This document shows, piece after piece, positions 63,455-64,000 of a stretch of DNA of 64,000 bases. Position 1 is the first letter of the stretch; every line of letters begins with the position of its first letter. The DNA is taken from contig JANQES010000011.1 in the NCBI GenBank assembly GCA_028278205.1, forward strand, positions 22,857-86,856, read 5' to 3'. The notes under the pieces are model-generated. The model made no database searches. It was not told the DNA's origin and saw nothing but the letters and a program-made list of their open reading frames with translations. The position numbers and the translations under genes were made by a program. The stretch comes from Rhodothermales bacterium. Lineage in GTDB: Bacteria; Bacteroidota; Rhodothermia; Rhodothermales; Bin80.

Positions 63455-64000
63455 ATGTACGTCCCTCGCCAGCAGCGGATGCTGGATCAGTATCTCCAGG
63501 AGATCGGTCAGATCCCGCTCTTGACGCCCGATGAGGAAGTGGAACTGGCTCGCCGCATCAAACAAGCCGACCAGGACGCCCTCCACCGCCTCACCCGCGC
63601 CAACCTCCGCTTTGTCGTTTCGGTCGCCAAGAAATACCAGGGACAAGGCCTGAGCCTGGCCGACTTGATTAACGAAGGCAACTACGGCCTGATCAAGGCC
63701 GCCCAGCGCTTCGACGAAACACGCGGCTTCAAGTTCATCTCCTACGCCGTCTGGTGGATCCGACAGGCCATCCTCCAGGCCCTCGCCGAGCAGGGCCGCG
63801 TGGTGCGCCTGCCGCTCAACCGCATCGGCACGATCTCCAAAATACGCAAGACCAGCGCCCGCCTGGCCCAGGAGCACGAACGCGCCCCCAACCTCGAAGA
63901 ACTGGCCAACGAACTCGAAATCGACGTCGAGAAGGTGCGCGAGGCGATGCAGCACACGGGCCGTCACCTGTCGATGGATGCGCCGTTCAACGAGGATGAC
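63455..64000 (+). CDS. rpoD: Primary sigma factor RpoD/SigA, N-terminal part (3' end outside window)
   Basis: From ATG 63455 the frame stays open to the last base (182 codons). It lacks the long region 1.1 of proteobacterial sigma-70, as in Bacteroidota: [20 protein letters not shown], then region 1.2 ([18 protein letters not shown]), region 2 ([60 protein letters not shown] with the promoter-melting aromatics) and region 3 ([20 protein letters not shown], ending near [12 protein letters not shown]). This is the housekeeping sigma that would read the TTTG-N20-TANNTTTG promoter seen at 44638. Confidence 0.95.
   Translation, partial: MYVPRQQRMLDQYLQEIGQIPLLTPDEEVELARRIKQADQDALHRLTRANLRFVVSVAKKYQGQGLSLADLINEGNYGLIKAAQRFDETRGFKFISYAVWWIRQAILQALAEQGRVVRLPLNRIGTISKIRKTSARLAQEHERAPNLEELANELEIDVEKVREAMQHTGRHLSMDAPFNEDD

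Noticed and set aside
63302..63967. Minus-strand frame of 221 codons at the window end
   Set aside because: It is the shadow of the rpoD gene, whose sigma region 2 motifs are unmistakable on the plus strand.
1..64000. tRNA, rRNA and IS transposase genes
   Set aside because: I looked for T-loop patterns, rRNA landmarks and DDE motifs and found none I could support.

Overview
The window looks like chromosomal DNA of a GC-rich member of the Bacteroidota/Rhodothermota (FCB) group, most like a Rhodothermales-type marine or halophilic bacterium. Four things point there. Several secreted proteins end in the YPNPFNP-type C-terminal sorting domain used by the type IX secretion system. There is a giant hybrid sensor (beta-propeller, Y_Y_Y, kinase, receiver, AraC) of the Bacteroidota HTCC type. 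The primary sigma factor is the short Bacteroidota form. One promoter has the Bacteroidota TTTG-N20-TANNTTTG layout. Many starts lack a strong Shine-Dalgarno, and several are TTG or GTG. No rRNA, tRNA, CRISPR array, IS transposase or intact prophage was seen.

Layout. 0-9 kb: the end of an ABC/OLD-like ATPase with a TOPRIM-like DUF4276 partner, a membrane protein, an FG-GAP secreted protein, a GDPD lipoprotein, an MNT/HEPN pair, a DUF2357 PD-(D/E)XK nuclease with an amidase fragment behind it, and an M20 peptidase. 9-28 kb: a MerB-like protein lacking the key Asp, an outer-membrane barrel protein, DUF3500, PnuC, a decayed T9SS protein, an aldo/keto reductase, lipoproteins, an LRR/T9SS protein, two DUF3179 paralogues, a PAS histidine kinase, an M24 peptidase and a Ddl-like ATP-grasp enzyme. 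28-40 kb: the HTCC hybrid sensor, two small lipoproteins, an SSS sodium/solute symporter facing a Tat-exported Gfo/Idh/MocA oxidoreductase, a KamA-type radical SAM aminomutase, and a gene graveyard. 40-51 kb: a secreted lysyl-endopeptidase-like protease, two tandem T9SS paralogues (one with a huge Asp tract), a GAF plus degenerate GGDEF protein, an HTTM/gamma-carboxylase-like membrane protein and a PIN toxin pair. 51-64 kb: a BNR/sortilin-like protein, two BMC-P (EutN/CcmL) vertex proteins with no shell hexamer gene, Pcm, a two-gene TIR/DUF4062-like system, CdaA, FolP, a GH3-family protein and the start of the primary sigma factor.

Two things stand out. First, 57.0-59.5 kb holds two overlapping genes: a DUF4062/TIR-like cytosolic protein and a single-pass membrane protein with a coiled coil. 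They share a strongly conserved C-terminal domain that I do not recognise (about 55 of 119 positions identical by hand alignment) and look like two halves of one undescribed signalling or defence device. Second, nearly every intergenic gap holds a palindromic element whose arms are built of short-period repeats. I count more than a dozen arm families and about 25 copies, some sharing conserved hairpin cores. Many abut or overlap stop codons and so write the last codons of genes (PnuC, FolP, the 25.3 kb kinase), and one may supply the first codons of KamA.
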